A DNA stretch of 64,000 nucleotides from Apus apus (GCF_020740795.1 NC_067312.1:35998905-36062904), one strand, 5' to 3'; shown: positions 37,746 to 52,700, numbered from the stretch's first letter. Program-made: numbers and translations. Notes: generated by a model from the sequence alone, not told the origin.

Positions 37746-40700
37746 CTGGAAGAAAAAGTGTATTAGTTAGCACTAATTGACAGAAATACTGCTCCAAAAG
37801 CATTTGGTGTATATTAAAAAAAGCATATATGAAATGGTACTTCTGATTTTGGTAACTGCTCCAAGTTAGGTAAAATCAACTATCAGCTCAGACACAATTA
37901 CAAGCAAAAGCTAAACTGCAGCAAGACTTTGCACAAAGGATAAGTCTCACTACTCTTTGAGATTAGTTTGTTGTGTTAAGCTCCTAGTACTTCATTACAT
38001 ACCACCTGTTTTGGTGAAAGTCTTTCTGTATAACTATTACTGGCTCGTTTTTACTAATACATTTCAAAAACTGACCTCACATGTAACTAAATACTGTACT
38101 ACTGGTTAAACAAAGGTGACACTTCTGTTGGAAATGGGGTGAGGGGACAGGTAGGCTGGAATGCAGGGTATTTATTAACATACTTTTTATGAAAGTATTA
38201 CAGACTGTGAATACCTGACTGACCTCACAGAAGTTCCAACTACCCACAAGACATTTCTAAATAACCAAATTTGTCCAGAGTTAACACTATTTCAAACTAA
38301 CTTGGTGAATTCTCAAAATTTAACTTCAGATTTCTCCATTGCTATTAAACCTTAAGTCTTTTCTAACAGCTGCCTATTACCTCAGAAAGTCAGATAAGCA
38401 CCTTTCCTCGTACTTACAAGATGCTGACACAACTACAGGAAACACATTTCCATGGTTTTTGTATCTGATCTTCCAGAAGGAATAAAGATACAAATAACCC
38501 ATCCCCCTACAGCATGGTTCAGCTATTCAGGCTAGGTTATTTATGGTAGTATAGCAGGTGGCAGAATGGACAAAATTTGAAGTTGCTGAAGTACATGGAC
38601 ACTTACCCTTTGATTTAGGTATTAAGTCAAATGGGACTTCGTGTATCATTGATGCCATTTCCCCCAGATGTTGACAGGATACCAACAAAGATGACAGGGA
38701 ATATTTTATTTCATTAAAAGCTACTGGTGATGGTGTCCTGGTAAATTCTTCATCCAAGCAGAAGAGTTTTAGAGGACTGTAAAATTCATCTTTTCTTTCT
38801 GGTGTATGACTTAGAGCTGATCTACAGGTTACAGATTCACCTCTATTATGTGTTTGATGCAGCTCATCTTCACTTCCAGATGCAGTCCTTTCAAGTGCTT
38901 TATGTGTGTTGAATGGGGACTGTGGATCTAGCTTTGATTTTTCAGTATCTCCCTTATTTTTTGAACCACCTGTTACATACACACTGTCTGTTACACAAAA
39001 GCTACCTTCTGAGCTTGCAGATATGTTGGAATCTGTGTTAAGTTCTTCTGGAAGTGTCTCATTCCATATCCCCAAGTGATTAGCTTCACAACGGACAAAA
39101 TTTAACAATGAAGAGACATCCCAGTGCAGCATCCCATCCACTTCGGAACCTTCAAAGCAGTCTGAGGGCAAAACACCTGTTCCCCTATTGTCTTCTGAAC
39201 AAGTATTTGGAGTATTCACGCTCTTCAGTTCTTTTGTATCTTCTACACAACTTTTGTTCAAAATAGTACATTCCAATTCCTGCTCTTCAGTTCTCTCACT
39301 CTCCAGCATTCCAGATGTTTCTGAAACTGGAGATTCAATGATGTGATTTATCCTCATGTGCTCTTGAGGTCTAAATTCTGTAGAACTTAACTGGGACTTC
39401 CTTTCTGACAAGGGAAGATCAAAGTCAGGTAGAGGTGATGCAGGGATAGAGCACACAAACGTTGAGTCTGCCGCATTCTGCGCTGTAGGTCTAACATCTA
39501 CTGGAGCTGCTTCTATCGTTACTTCAGTTTGGGACAGCTCTGTGTCTGATGAGCCCTCAGACTGAATAGCCTTTCTCCATGAGCTTCTAATTTCAGTAAC
39601 TAAATGGAACAAAACAAGGTAAAATGTCAGTACTTAGAATCATTCTGTTCTCTTCTGCCCCTTCAGTAATATAAGCAACCCAAGAAGGAAGCTTTATACG
39701 GCTGCTTTACGTTGCTCACACTTAGTTTTCTTCCTAAATATAAAGGAGATTCTACACAGGAAAAAAAACAACAAACTCTTAACTCAATCTCACAGTAGTC
39801 GTATCTTACTGGCCTATTATGCTGCATCACAGAGCAAGACATCAGGATAAGCTGCAGCTTCACTGAAATAATTATCTTTTTCTTCTTGTGTGATGTGTAC
39901 AGTATCAATGAACTAATATTTCTAATCAATGAGTACTAGAAAAATAGAGCTTTAGACTTACGTAGATTTTCTGGAGTTCGGGGAATCTGTTTTCTTGTTA
40001 AAAATGGGTTAAAAGCCAGTGAGCTAATGAGATCTTCTAATGCCATTCCTTTGTCTTCAGAACTCTCAGGCGAATCAGACATCACTGCTTTTACAACCTG
40101 TAGGATGTTAGAGAAGGGCAAATAATGTAAAAGTAAAATAATAGCCTTTTTGTCAGTTGAAACTCAAAATAAATCCCACTTTACAAATTATCTGAAGAGT
40201 CTGCAATCTTGACTCTTCTGCTATTTACTGGTTAGGCTCACAATGACAACAGTGCCCTATAAGTACAAAATGAAGATAGGGGACTGGAATCAGAATTAAA
40301 TTCTGAGTTCCTTCCTCATCTATGAAGCAATTGTTAAAATAACAAAGTATGTTCAGAATATATTAAAGGCACTAGGCAAGAACCGCATAAGCATGACAAC
40401 TAGAATAATATTTACATAAACAGAACATTTCAGCAGATGAAAAATAACAGTGCCAATTCAGCTGAAGATGCAATTTACTTTCCAAATCACACTGTGGCAC
40501 AATTTACAGTAACTATTGGAAGGAACTGCTCAGTTATATCTTAAATAAAACACCTAAAAAAATAAATACTTCAATTTCTGCTTAAAATTCCCAAAACCCT
40601 GTTAAATATTTAACCTGCTTAAGTTCAGAAACAAAAAGGACTGTTAAATTCTTAATATATGCAGTGGTTCATAGATTCAAGCATAAGAGGAGATAAAAAC

Positions 40701-43700
40701 TATACTGTGATTCTATTTAAACTACTATTCACTTAACTATGATTTCTAAGTACGATAATTGCACAAGCTCCATGCTTTCAGGGTGTACTTAAGTGGGCAG
40801 TCATCCCCAAAACTCAGTGACACTGATTACTACGTGACAGTGAAAAGTAACTTTTGATGTACACACATTACAAGAGGCATTTTGTGATAGAAATTGTAAT
40901 TAATGAGCATTTATTTCAAAATAAACGAAGAAAAATTTTTAAAAAACAAACTTTTCCCAACCTCTTCTGCCAAATCGTCTTTGCTTTTCCTAAGAAACTC
41001 TTCTTCTTTGACAGCAGACTCTGTCTGGATACGATCACCTGCATTGTCCCACGTTTCTGAACTGGTAGACTCATCCCTTCCATTTTCTAAGAGCTTTGGA
41101 GGCACAGGCTTTTTTTCCCCCTCACTAGTTTTAGTATGCAAGTTCTAGAGGAATACACAGGAAGTGTTAGAACTCATTTCAGAAAATTATCATGAAGAAA
41201 CTGCTGTAAAAATTCTGTGTTTAGTCAATGAAAATACTTAAATCTTAAAGTCTAACTGAACAGAAATTATTTTTACAATTGTATTTTTGAAGCAGGACAT
41301 AGTAGTGGCTAGGACAAGGTGTTGCATAGAACACAAGTCATCTGCAACTACTTTGAACACAACTACAGCGAACAACTGTACATTGGAAAAATGTACATCC
41401 AAATTGCTTTTAGGTGACATAAGCCTTAAATTCACACACAACTTAAAGAAGCATCAAAGTGCGACCCCTGCCCATATTTCAACAAATGGGAAATTCAGCA
41501 ACACATTGAATGTTGTACTGGAAGTCAGCTGCAAGTGAATTTACTTCCTACTGTGCTTTCCTGAAGTTTAATAAAGTCTCTGAGAGTTCAGTTTTCATTT
41601 TACAGGACTCAGATGTGTAAAAATGTTACTTTTTAGAAAAGTAACAAAAACACAAAATTGAAAGCCTCCCCACCAAATACTAAGTCTAGGCTTCAATCAA
41701 TGTAAAAAGCAAATGTAAGTTTAACTTCTTTGACAGGCAGAAAATTATTGAATTACCTTTTCAGTCGACACATCTCTGTTTTCTGATACTTCTGACAACT
41801 TCAAAGGCACTGAAGAGATCCTTGGGGGTGGGGGGAGGTGTGGAAGAGAGTAAGGGGGAGGGAAGTCTTTTAGAGACAAATAAACAAGTGGCTTGCATGT
41901 CTTAATCAAAGGCCACGACATATTGTGTGCCCCGTATCTGTCCGTTACGATTTCCCTCAATTCGTCCCGGTCATCAGAAGGCAGTTTTATTATAGGGAGA
42001 ACATGTGACAATTAGAGCAGCTTTAGCCCTAGTTGTGTATCAGCCTCCCAAGATTAATAAATTATAAAACTCTTCCCTTGATTTGGTAATCAGAAGAGAT
42101 TTTGTGATACATTTTGTCAACAAGTTTTTTCACATTCTGCAATCAAAAACAACTGGAAAGTCTTCTGCAGACTTGACAATGCTCTCTTCCCTAGATATTC
42201 TTATTCGAATCATCTCTGGCATCCATGCATCTGTTCCTATATGAACTGTATTTTACAATCCTCTGGCTACCAAAAACTTGAGTCTTACCACTTCTGATGA
42301 AAGCACTGCTAATTATATAGCTCTCTAGAATGTAAGGTACGGTCCACACTTTTTAGGAAGAACTCCTCTTAAAATGTCCGTATTTGGTGTTACCTATCTT
42401 TAGATCAGACGCAGACCAAAATTCATGCTGTATAAAGTCACTGAGAGAAATCCAAGCTTTAATTGTTAACTACTTTGAGACCTAATATGTAACAACATCT
42501 ACTGATGTCTAAGTTGAAGACAGCCTTCCTTTACTAACTCCCTTTCTCTTGTAGTAGACAACTTTCAAGCATCAGTAGGAGTCATTTTATGATATACAGC
42601 ATTATTCATAAGGTCATGAAACCTTCCTGAAGTAAAAGACAAATACGCACAAACTTTTTAGAATACCATCATTTTGTGTTCTATCCTTCGCTGTAACTGT
42701 AGTAAAGGAAGATACAGAATAAAGTGATTTAGAAGATTCGTGAGATAAGTCTTCTTCAAAGGTTTTAGCACAGTAATTCTGCTTGGGAACCAAGGTTTTT
42801 TTTGTTTGGTTTAAGTTGGTTTCTTTTAAACACAAAAGGCAGGCTCCTGTGAATGCCTGTTTTTATTCTCAGGCTACACTGAACATACACACCTATCTCA
42901 GCCCAGCCTGAGAAACAGATACCTGTATTCTCCACCTGCCTATTAAAACCTGAAAGAATGTACTTAAAAAGTGATCTAAAAGCCTTGCAACTTAGCTGCT
43001 GCACATCCTATTCAGCAGCAACCAGTCGATAATCAGTCACTAGCTGGAGAAAGCAACAATTACAACTACATCAGGTGGATGTGATGTGTAAGGAGTGGGC
43101 TACTGAAATATTCCACTAAGGATCAAGACACACAATATAATCAACTCCAACAAGAGAATTTCTTCTTTTTCAACTGCTTATCAGTTTTTAAGTAACATCA
43201 TACCAGCTTGGTGGTGGCATTGCCACATCCGTCACAGTTTCAAATGGGCGATCTTTCTCATCATGTACTTCAGCATCACAAACATCTGGAAAAGCAAATC
43301 ACGAGTTATATTACTGTTTCCTTTTTTTTTCCCCTCAGACTTCCAGGTGACACAGTGACTCAAACCACCTCTGTAGATTATTTACTGGAGGGACTTAATG
43401 ACCATTTCAAGAAAAATAAATTAATACATAAGCAGGGCAGCAAAATCTATCATTTTGCTCAGGTACCACCTGCAGCCTATTTGTTTTGTTTGTGAACACA
43501 CATTCAAGAGGCATGGTCCTATCTGCTGCCCTGCACATACCAATCATACATTCAACATTTCCCCAGACTACAATCTCAGCCATACTATTATCCACCCCTC
43601 TCCACATAAGGATCAATTTTGTGGCACATCAATTCCACAAAGTAAAGTTCCTTCCATGTTTTCCCCATCATCTTCATTTGCATTTATCAATCAAGATCTC

Positions 43701-46700
43701 TACAGACATACTCATCCCTCTGAACAATGCTGCCTCAGACCAAGAAAGGCAAGGCACATTCTAAGGAAATGTTTTGTACATTATCAGAGGTACATATACC
43801 TTAGCTCAGGGCTCTTTAGAACAGTAAGTATCAATTTTGGCACATTATTTGGATAAAATGCCAAGGTTTAACCTCAGCAGTTCTCTACTAACCCTAATTT
43901 CAGTTTGTGCAAACCTAAGTGGCATTTCCTTTTGTATTCACATCAACATCACTTCCAAGATGCAAGCTTACTTTAAGAAATCAGGAGAGGCTACCATGTT
44001 AACAAGTAGAAAAAGTTTTTGTAGTGGCTCTATTTTTAGATTAAACATTTTAACCAGTCTAGAGAATGCCACAGACCACAGCTTCACAGAATGGTTGCGG
44101 TTGGAAGGGACCTTAAGATCATCTAGTTCCAACTCCTCTGCATGAGCAGGGACACCTCCCACTAGAACAGACTGCTCAGAGCCCCATCCAGTCTGGCCCT
44201 GAACACTTCCAGGGAGGGAATAGCCACAGCTTCTCGGGGAAGTCTGTGCCAGTGTTGTACCACTCTCACAATCAACCATTTCTTCCCAATATCCAATCTA
44301 ACTCTACCGTCTATTTTACTTTTAAACAGTTCCCCCTCATGCTATCACTCCATGTCCTTGTAAAAAGTCCCTCTCCAGCTTTCCTGTAGCCTCTTCAGGT
44401 ACTGCAGCGCTGCTGTAAGGTCTCCCCAAAGCCTTCTCTTCTTCAGGGTGAACAACCCCAACTCTCTCAGCCTGTCTTCATAGGAGAGGTGCACCAGCTC
44501 TCTGATCCTCTCTGTGGTCCTCCACTGGATTCACTTCAACAGCTCCACGTGCTTCGTATGTCAAGGGCCTCAGAGCTAGACACAGTATTCTAAGTGGGGT
44601 CTCATGAGAGCTGAGTTGCAGGGGAGAATCACGTCCTTTGACCTGCCAGCCACACATTTTTTGATACCCAGAATACAGCTGGCTTTTTGGGCTGCAAGTG
44701 CACATTGCCAGCTCATGTTGAGCTTCTCATCAACCAATCCCCTCCAAGTCCAAGGATTCTTTTCAAACCATTCTCCACCCAACCTCTATTTGTGCTTGGG
44801 ATTTCCCTGTTTGTCTCAAGCTTTCTGATGTTACCAGAAGCTCACAGAACTATTGCACAGTGCTTTAATCTTTGAAATTAAGGCAAATTACCTTCCATTT
44901 GAAATTCTATAGCTTCTTTCTCTTTTTGCATCTTCTGGCTTTATAACTACATACCCTCACAGACTGCTGGAGCAGTGCTTGCATCTTTGTAATCCAAAGG
45001 AACTTCTCCCTGTTGCTTTGCACCTTGAAATTCCAACGCACATCTGCTACATCATTTTTCCTAAAAGGAACTACAAATGATGTACGATTCAACCTGTCTT
45101 CCCCCTCCCTTCCCATCCTTGCTTTGCAGCTTCTAAACTCTAAACTATAACTATACAAGGGACAGTAAACACTTGGTCAATAAGCTCTACCCCATAGAAC
45201 AAAATCAGATCATCACCTGATTAGTATGTGCAACATCTATGTCCGATAAAAGTGAGCTCTGATCAATACAGTTAACCTACCTACTGAAAACAACCAACAC
45301 AGATATCAAGTAAGGTCCTGATCAAATTGCACAGATAAGGAATTCCACATTGTGGAATAAGGATTTCAGGATGCACCAGGGAAAGATGCTTACCTGGGAG
45401 GACCTTCAATTTCTTTTCACACCTGGACAGTGGGAAAAGTTTTATCTTCTCTTTCTTATTACTGCTCCAACCTGAAGCAACTTTCACTGTTAGAGTGAAT
45501 GTATTTTCTAGAATCCATGAATGAACTTTTGTACATGGAAACTTGTCTCAAAATCATTTGTGCAAGGACAACAAAATACCAAACAGCTCTAGTATTTGTT
45601 TTTTTCCATATTAAAAGTTTCATTAAATCTTTAAGGTGAGACAGGATTAAGAATGTAAGTCAATTGTTACAAAGAGTCATTCAGAATCAGATTATCAGAG
45701 ACTATCAAGAATAATTTGCAAAAGCAAGCAAGAAATCTTTTTGACTCCAAGTAACTTTTAACAATTGTCATGAGAGGCAAAAGGAAAAAACAACTCCTTG
45801 TTCACCCACCTGGAAGTGATACTAGAAGCTGAGAAAAGACATTCTCATCATCTTCTTCTTCTGCAACATCAGAAGACTGGGGTTGTGAAGCTATTAATTT
45901 AAGATCCTTTCAAGAAAAAGGAAAGTCACACAAGCAGGCTGAAAAAATCTGCATATCACTAGCTATTATCAGACAACTATTCACAACAGCTTTTCTGCAA
46001 ACCAGCTGTCAATCTCAACATGAAACTTCATTTCTCTGCTGGGTAGCCAGGCAAGGGTATAATTTTAGATTCTGGAAATTATTATTCATTCATCAAATAG
46101 ATTACTTTAAAAGAAAAAAACAGAATGCAGCAGATTTTCAGACTGCTACCACACAAAAGCTCAGTTGCCACAGGGGGATGGACACAAAAAAACCAAAACA
46201 AATCACCTTGCTCTTATGCTAATCTATTGTCTAGATAAGATGGTTCCATCCCCGATGTCAAATTATGTCCCCAGCTGTCATTAGGTCAAATATATCTTAC
46301 ATAGATCTCATTAAAAGGAGAAAATCTGGAAGGCAAAAGCCCAGCTGGACCTCAATTTGGCCACTGACATAAGGGACAATAAAAAGTTTTTATAAATTCA
46401 TGAACAATAAAAAGAGAACCAGGGAGAACCTCCATCCCTTAATGGATGCAGGGGAGAACATTGCAACCAAGGATGAGGGAAAGAGTGAGATACTTAATGC
46501 CTTCTTTGCCCCAGATTTAAAAGCCAGACCAGCTGCCTCCAGCCTCCTGAGCTGGAAGATAAGGACAGAAAGCAGAACAACCCCCCACAATCCCAGAGGA
46601 AGTAGTTAATGATCTGCTTCTGCACCTGGACACACATTACATGTATGGGACAAGATGGGATTTACCCAAGAGTACTGAGGGAGCTGGCATAGGGAGCTCA

Positions 46701-49700
46701 CTAAACCTCTCTTCACCACCTAATAACAATCCTAGTCAACAGGGGAGGTCCCAGATGACTGGAGGCTGGTTAATGTGATGCCCACCTACAGGAAGGACCG
46801 GAAGGAGGATCTGGGGAACTACTGCCCTGTGAGCCAGACCTCAGTACCAGGAAAGCTTATGGAGAGGCTCATCTTGAGTGAGCTCACATGGCAAGTGCAG
46901 GGCAGCCAGGGGATCAGGGCCAGCTAGCATGGCTTTATGAAAAGAAGGTCTTGTTTGACCAATCTGATCTCTTTCTATGACCATATGACCTGCCTTTTGG
47001 ATGAGGGGAAGGCTGTGGTAATTGTCTACCTGGACTTTGACACTAACTTCCACAGCATCCTCCTGGACAAGCTGGCAAATCATGGTAAAGACAAGTGTAT
47101 GCTTCACTGGGTAAAAAACTGGCTGTACGGCCAAGCCAAGAGAGTTGTGGTAAATTGAGTTACATCTAGTTGGTGGCTGGTCACCAGTGGCATTGCTCAG
47201 GACTCAGTTTTGGGCCCAGACTTGTTCAACATCTTTATCGTTGATCTGGATGAGGAGATTGAGTGCACCCTCAGTAAGTTTGCACATGACACCAAACCGG
47301 GTGGAAGTCTTGATCTCCTTAAGGGTAGGAAGGCTCTACAGAGGAACCTGGACAGGCTAGATTGATGGGCCAAGGCCAATTGTATGAGGTTCAGTAAGGC
47401 CAAGTGTCCACGCATTTCGGTCACAAAAACCCCAGGCAAAGCTACAGGCTTGGGGAGGAGGGGTTGGAAAGCTGCCCAGCAGAGAGGGACCTGGGGGTGC
47501 TGGTTGACAGCTGGCTGAACATGAGCCAGCAGTGTGTCCAGGTGGCCAAGAAGGCCTACAGCATCCTGGCCCACATCAGGAATAGTGTGGCCAGCAGGAT
47601 TAGGGAAGTGATCGTGCCCCCGTACTCGGCACTGGTGAGACTGCACATGAAGTACTGTGTCCAGTTCTGGGCCCGTCACTATGGGAAGGACATTGAGGTG
47701 CTAGAGCGTGGCCAGAGAAGTGCCACCAAGCTGGTGAAGGGTCTAGAGAACAAACTGTATGAGGAGCAGCTGAGGAAACTAGGGATGTTTAGTTTGGAGA
47801 AGAGAAGGCTGAGGGGAGACCTCACTGCCCTCTACAACTACTTGAAAGGAGGTTGTAGAGAGTGGATCTTGGCTTCTTCTCCCAAGTGAATAATAACAGG
47901 AACAGAGGAAATGGTCTGAAGTTGTGGCAGGGGAGGTTTAGACTGGATATTAGGAAGAAATTCTTTACTGAAAGAGTGGTGAGGCACTGGAAGAGCCTGC
48001 ACAGTCACCATCCTTGGATGTATTCAAGAAACGTGTAGATGAGGAACTTCAGGGCACACTCTAGTGGTCGAGATTTTAAGTTGTGCATTTTTGGTTTTTT
48101 GGGGTGTGGTTTTGTGGAGTTTTGTATGGAATTTTGTGTTGGCTTTTGTGTTTGTGTTGGGCTTTTTGTTTTGGTTTGGTTTTTTTTGGTTGGACTCAGT
48201 GATCTCAGAGGTCCTTGACCATGACTATTCTGTGATTCTGAGATCTTATTTAAGAAAGACTATTGCAAAAAGTAATTTCTGCTACGTTATGCTACCTGGT
48301 TCCCTAACCTTACATATAAACCTGGTGTTGCAATAGAACATACCAGCTTAGATGTACGTCTCTCACCTTCACCATTACCCTTCCCCAGAATCAGATAAAT
48401 TGAACACTACTTACTGGATGCTGATCCAAGATTAAATTGAAAGGACACACGCCAAGATAGTTTTTCCACTTTGCTTCCCAGTCTTCCTGTTCTTTGGAAA
48501 TAGTTGACACCAAATGCTCCTGCTCTATTTTTAGCCTGTAACATAGAAATGTAAAATGACCATATACATCTTTTGGTGGAGTTAACAATTCTGCATAAAG
48601 ACAGAGCCTATTAAGTGGTCCTCTTATCCCCCCATTTGAAAAGTATCAACATATTCGTGCACTTGTGCCTGGAATTCACAACCTAAAAAGCAGCTGCTAG
48701 GTAGCTGTGGTGGAACAGAGGTGTCTGCACACTGAGTGTGATGGTGCAGACCCCTGTTCACTGAACCACGCTGCAACATCAACATTAGTCAACACTGTTT
48801 AGTTACAAGTGCAGTGGGCCTGACATTGTTTTGACAGAAAGCACAATAGACGAGCACTTTCTGATCTTGCCTGTTGGAGCAGTGAGCCCAGATAACTGGG
48901 TACATTTCTGTCCTAGTGCAAATACAGCCACTTGGGTCTATTAGACTCTCCCTAACCATACCTGAAACTGCCTGCAGAAGACACCTGAGACCCCTCCTGC
49001 TTGAATACAGGTCCACTCTGAAAGTTGCCAAAGATTGCCTAACCTGAATCATGTCTATCATAGAAGACTACTGACAATCATTCCCCTTGATAAACTCCCC
49101 TCCACTTCCAACCCCTACATGTCCCTATCACATAATAAGCAACAGAGTGAACATTGACATTTGATTCTGTTAAGTCGCACTTTCATAAATCTATATATAT
49201 AAAAAAAAACACCTTTTCCTGATATCTTTTGTCGGTGATTCTTTAAGCAACCTTAAGACCTTCCATTCTCATCTGCAACAGTAGTCTTCATGTTTCTTAC
49301 ATAAAGATTTGAAGAACTATACTAAAATACATACACACGATGAGATACACTCTTAAACTTGCCCTTAGCCAGTTTCAGATAGTTTTAAAATCCCAAACTG
49401 ATTTTAAAAAAATAATTTATTTTTGTTTTTAATTAGATCAGCTAGCAAACAAGGTCCCCAAGAACAAAGCCTAAACCACTAGTGCATAAAGAGCAATAAG
49501 CTGCGATTTCCTTGAGAATAATCTCATTTAAAAGTATACAGATGATCAAGACAAACTTGAGTTTCTCCAAGCAAAAGGAAAATTATTGAACCAACATGTT
49601 CTCACTATAAATGATACCATTTTAGAAAAGACTCCAAGGTAGGAAGACATGGTCCTCAGACTAAAAAACAAGGAACTTGAGAAAATTTTCAGGCAGTTAC

Positions 49701-52700
49701 CTCTTTGCTTTCAAATTGTGTAGTGCTTTACTGCAGAGGATAAGACTGTTCTCCATGCCTTGAAGTTCTTGATTTAACTCAGATTCACATCGTTCATCTT
49801 TCAATGTTTTCAGGGCTTCATTTAATAACTGAATGACTGTTAAGAAATTCAGATTTTCATCTTCATATATATTTCCTGTAAAACGCTTGAAGTATAGAAA
49901 AAAAAAAATCAGTGAAAACTATCAATACCTAGAACCTTGTGCCTTCTGTTGTCACAACGAAGTTTGACTTTGTATTTTGATTTAGTTTCCAACTGTTTCA
50001 TTTTTCAAAAAATACAATCTTGATTTAAGCCACAGGCTTGTTTTCTAGAATCAGCTGCTTGAAACCAGCCTACAAAGTAAATTGAACCAAGGGAACTTCA
50101 ACTAATGAAGTATTCTGTTAAACCACTGACCCAAAAGATGGCAGGGCAAAACATCACCATATACTATACACTGGACATGAAAGCCCACTAGTTAAAGCAA
50201 CAGTTAAGCTGGTCACCCTAGTTTTATGTCAAAACAACAACAAAATCAAGTACTAATCAGGCAGGGTTACCAATGCAGCTACTGAACTGTCCTGGTTTGA
50301 GCCGAGATTAAGCCAATTTTCTTTTTACTGATTACTTTTTTCTTCAGTGGACTCTCTTTTAAGCAGCAAGTTTTCCAGCTAGCAGACTTATAACACTGGA
50401 ATGTTTATAGATACTGCTGAGAAAACAAGGACACCTAGCTCTGCTTGTCAGATTTACTGCTTTGGGCACTAAATGAGCAGAAGAGTTGTATGTACAACCC
50501 TCCCATAGGGAGGAATAGAGACTGGCAACAAAATTGGCCACAGATATTCCATACACATATATATACACATATAATGCTCAGTATAAACTCAGGGATCATG
50601 GAAGTCAAGGCTCTTCTGTTTCTTCTTCTTCCATTCACAGCCAGCATCCAGGACTCCACCTATCCATCTCCTTTGATCCCTAGGCTTGTGCATTCCTGAT
50701 CCTCATAACTCTACACTCAGCTCCTCTTTTGCTCTGCTGCTATCTACAGGATATTTTGGAACTGCTCTCCACTAAGGAGAGGGCCACAGGAGTTGCTGGG
50801 GGTGGGAGGAAGCAAGAGGCACGTTGCACATTCCTGCACATACTTTCATATATTTGTACACATTTTCTTTTATCGTTTGTATTTAATTAAAGCTGTCTAC
50901 TTTAGTTTCCAATCTGGAAAGTCTCTCTCCTTTATTATCTCTCTCCTCTCCCTCCCTGGGTGGGAGGGGGAAGGGGTCAAGAGCATTATTGTCATTCATT
51001 TAACTGCCGATCTGAGTTAAACTGTGACATGAACTTTAAAAGTCAGTGATTGAAACATAAACCAACACAAAACAGCAGCATAACTGTAGAATGGTTTCAG
51101 TTGGAAGGAACCTTTAAAGGTCATCTTGTCTAACCCACGCTGCAGTTGCAGGGGCATCTTCAACTAGATCAAAGATTGCTCAAAACCCCCATCCAGCCTG
51201 ACTTTAAATCCTAACAAATTGTACATACAAATTAGATATATTTTCTTCATCCTTGAGCAAGAACCTTTCATCACCTGCGAAGTACTTTGTTGTCTTTAAA
51301 TGAATGTAATTATACTCCTGGGGACTAAAAAACCCCCACAGTTTAACACAAAGGACAAAAATTACTTACTTGGTGTATGTCTCCTTCAATTCTGTCTGCC
51401 AACATCCTTGGAACAGAGATAACAACACTAGTTCCATCTAAAATGCACTGAACAGCACAATCTTCAAGTACAGAATCCACAACTTCCTTTTCTTTTTTCA
51501 GAGATGCAAGCACTTCCATTATAAGTGTCCACATACTGCGGACCTGAATAGGCAAGAAGGACAAAAATGCTGTATTAAAATATTTGCCACCTATAATAAC
51601 AGAGTATCAAAGCAACATAAAAGAAGACAAGGGGGCCAGCATAATCACAGGCAGACAAATGGAAAGAGAAGTATCTGAGAGTGTGAGTTGCAAAAATGCT
51701 GAAAGAAACAGTATGCTGCTACAGTAGAAAAAAAAAAAGCTCACCTTTTGAATTCTCTCCGTTCTGTCATTTTCTTTTTGGTCATTCTGCTCTATCCTAT
51801 ATGCACATGCAAAAGAAAAGTTCAAGTGGACTACAATGAAATTATAGTTCATATTTCATAAAGAAACAAGAAACCAGTTTCATATATTCTAACTTAGTTA
51901 CAAGGAAAAACACTTACTTGCCAGGCTGTATCTGCAGGGCTGCATATTCAGACTTTATCTGTTTTATTTCTGTAATTAAAAGCCTTGGGAAAAAAAGTTA
52001 ACAGTTACCACAGATTTGTTTTAAAAATCCAAGTTTCTAGTCTGCTGTTCTCAGAATTCTTGGCAATTACAAACCCATCTTGCTCATTCTTTCCAAATCC
52101 ATACACTGAGGCTGTTTTGGATATGATGCAAAAATAGAACCTTACCCTTAACTTCCTCACTGTGACTTTGTGCCAAAAGACAGACAGGAAAGCCACTAAC
52201 ATATTTTTAAATTAAGCAACTAAGCTGTTGCATGTTTTAATGCAATGGAATGGCTTTTATTAGACCCAATAACAATAATGAAGTTACAATAAATGTACTT
52301 CACCAATATACACCTCCAAATATAATCAGCAGTTGTACAGTATCCAAATAACGCAGTTTCAAAAAAACATAAAACAGAATACTGGAGTAACAGCAGCTGG
52401 ACCACCAAAGTTCTTTTGCCAAAGTCAAAGTGCTTTTATTCAATTTTTAAGCATCTAAAAGATAGTGGCCTGATTTTCAGAAACACTAGGAATCCTAGTG
52501 GATCTTCAGAGTTCTGAGGTGTTGTTAATAATTAAAAAAACTACATATAATTGCACTTCTGAAGGGTATCACTCACAAGGTAAGCAAAAGCACTAATATC
52601 TCCCAAGTAGAGTACAAGTAGATGCAGAATTATAGAAATTATAGAAATTTAGGAGACTTTGACCTCTGGAAGTTATATTGTGGAGCCTTCCACTGAAAGC

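Noticed and set aside
40194-40218. Perfect 8-bp hairpin in HAUS6 intron 15
   Set aside because: No H, ACA, C or D boxes nearby and too small for an H/ACA arm. Treated as chance.
41885-41941. ACAGAUAC and a later CACUUG as the two arms of one U2-U34 pocket
   Set aside because: They match U2 well, but the sequence between them does not fold into an upper stem and no ACA box follows. The two-hairpin model ending at 41921 explains both targets and all boxes.
41745-42011. 88-codon frame running from HAUS6 exon 14 upstream into the intron
   Set aside because: The upstream part overlaps the scaRNA and the polypyrimidine tract. The phase of exon 13 requires the acceptor at 41821.
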